Origin: Hyunsoonleella aquatilis
GTDB lineage: Bacteria > Bacteroidota > Bacteroidia > Flavobacteriales > Flavobacteriaceae
DNA: 64,000 nt
Direction: 5' to 3'
NCBI RefSeq assembly: GCF_014270105.1
Contig: NZ_JACNMF010000004.1
Span: 432,944 to 496,943 of the forward strand
This document shows, piece by piece, positions 63,713 through 64,000 of this stretch (positions within the stretch are counted from its first letter, which is position 1; the number at the start of each line of letters is the position of its first letter). The position numbers were made by a program, and so were the translations under genes. A model generated the notes under the pieces. The model saw nothing but the letters and a program-made list of their open reading frames with translations. It was not told the origin of the DNA and ran no database searches.

Positions 63713-64000
63713 ATGAAAACTCTAACGTTATTTACACTATTTGGCTCCCTCCTGCTTTTCAATTGCTCCAACAAGACCAATTCTGTTCCCAATCAATTAA
63801 AGGCAGAATTAAATAAAAATGACGGTCAACTTTTTGTTATTGAAAGAAATATTCCTGATGCCGGACAACTTACCGCAGAGCAATTACAAAGCATCTCTCA
63901 AACCTCATGTGATGTTTTAGACGAACTTGGCAATGATATAAAATGGTTGCACAGTTATGTCACTAACGACAAAGTATTTTGTGTTTACAAAGCCAGCAAT
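63713..64000 (+). CDS. DUF4242 domain lipoprotein (3' end beyond window)
   Basis: Ninety-six residues are visible before the right edge. The signal FTLFGSLLLFNC has a lipobox-like LLFNC (C18). The mature part GQLFVIERNIPDAGQLTAEQ ... IKWLHSYVTNDKVFCVYKASN matches the DUF4242/SCO4226 fold, the same domain as the N-terminus of the upstream regulator. In Streptomyces a related protein binds nickel, so a metal or small-ligand role is possible. It has its own -7 box. Confidence 0.8.
   Translation, partial: MKTLTLFTLFGSLLLFNCSNKTNSVPNQLKAELNKNDGQLFVIERNIPDAGQLTAEQLQSISQTSCDVLDELGNDIKWLHSYVTNDKVFCVYKASN

Overview
The window looks like a chromosomal segment of a marine-type Flavobacteriaceae (phylum Bacteroidota). 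The evidence is the AT-rich DNA, four proteins with C-terminal type IX secretion (T9SS) sorting domains, A-rich leaders in place of Shine-Dalgarno sites, repeated -7 boxes of the Bacteroidota form TANNTTTG, and marker genes such as a fused hpt-adk, a pyrG-yidC pair and a GbsR/ECF-sigma cluster. Species cannot be fixed from the sequence. I saw no rRNA, tRNA, CRISPR array, transposase or phage gene. Most of the window is core genome with short dispersed palindromes between genes.

Layout. 1-5 kb: a MATE transporter (cut by the left edge), a candidate small RNA, then a leftward operon mnmA - S8 protease - nitronate monooxygenase. 5-16 kb: FAS1 lipoprotein, YwqK-like protein, yidC and pyrG, acyl-CoA synthetase, mpl, TPR protein, with two clusters of dispersed repeats. 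16-24 kb: a 2037-residue alpha-2-macroglobulin that carries three dispersed-repeat fragments in frame, then a lipoprotein and an M64 peptidase. 24-36 kb: SDR, DUF4136 lipoprotein, voltage-sensor ion channel, hpt-adk fusion plus obg, LamG/T9SS protein, purK-purE, M3 peptidase, aldo/keto reductase, and an unannotated-looking LAS-type metallopeptidase. 36-40.7 kb: GlxA-type regulator; a GbsR/MarR regulator with a perfect 26-bp operator, three small membrane proteins, an ECF sigma factor and its small partner; a UbiA-like membrane protein.

40.9-53 kb: gcvP, a KAS III-like enzyme, a LamG/T9SS protein, an FkbM methyltransferase plus GT2 glycosyltransferase, an endonuclease plus PafA-type phosphatase pair, an MlaEF-type lipid ABC pair, and an Npt-like transporter. 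53-56 kb: a tight four-gene unit thioredoxin - ApbE - DUF4266 lipoprotein - DUF3570 barrel, which resembles a flavinylation/redox module. 56-62.4 kb: DUF389 protein, mannose-1-phosphate guanylyltransferase, SprT-like protein, small secreted protein, HAD hydrolase, SDR and M28 peptidase. 62.5-64 kb: a regulator joining DUF4242, a degenerate cyclase-homology domain and an AraC domain, followed by a DUF4242 lipoprotein cut by the right edge.

The most interesting candidates for undescribed biology are the DUF4242-cyclase-AraC regulator with its DUF4242 lipoprotein, the GbsR-operator/membrane-protein cassette, the ApbE/DUF3570/DUF4266/thioredoxin unit (whose thioredoxin lacks a normal start codon and whose ApbE cannot have a signal peptide), the candidate small RNA near position 1000, and the palindromic repeats absorbed into the macroglobulin reading frame. 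Family names come from motif recognition by eye; no database search was run.
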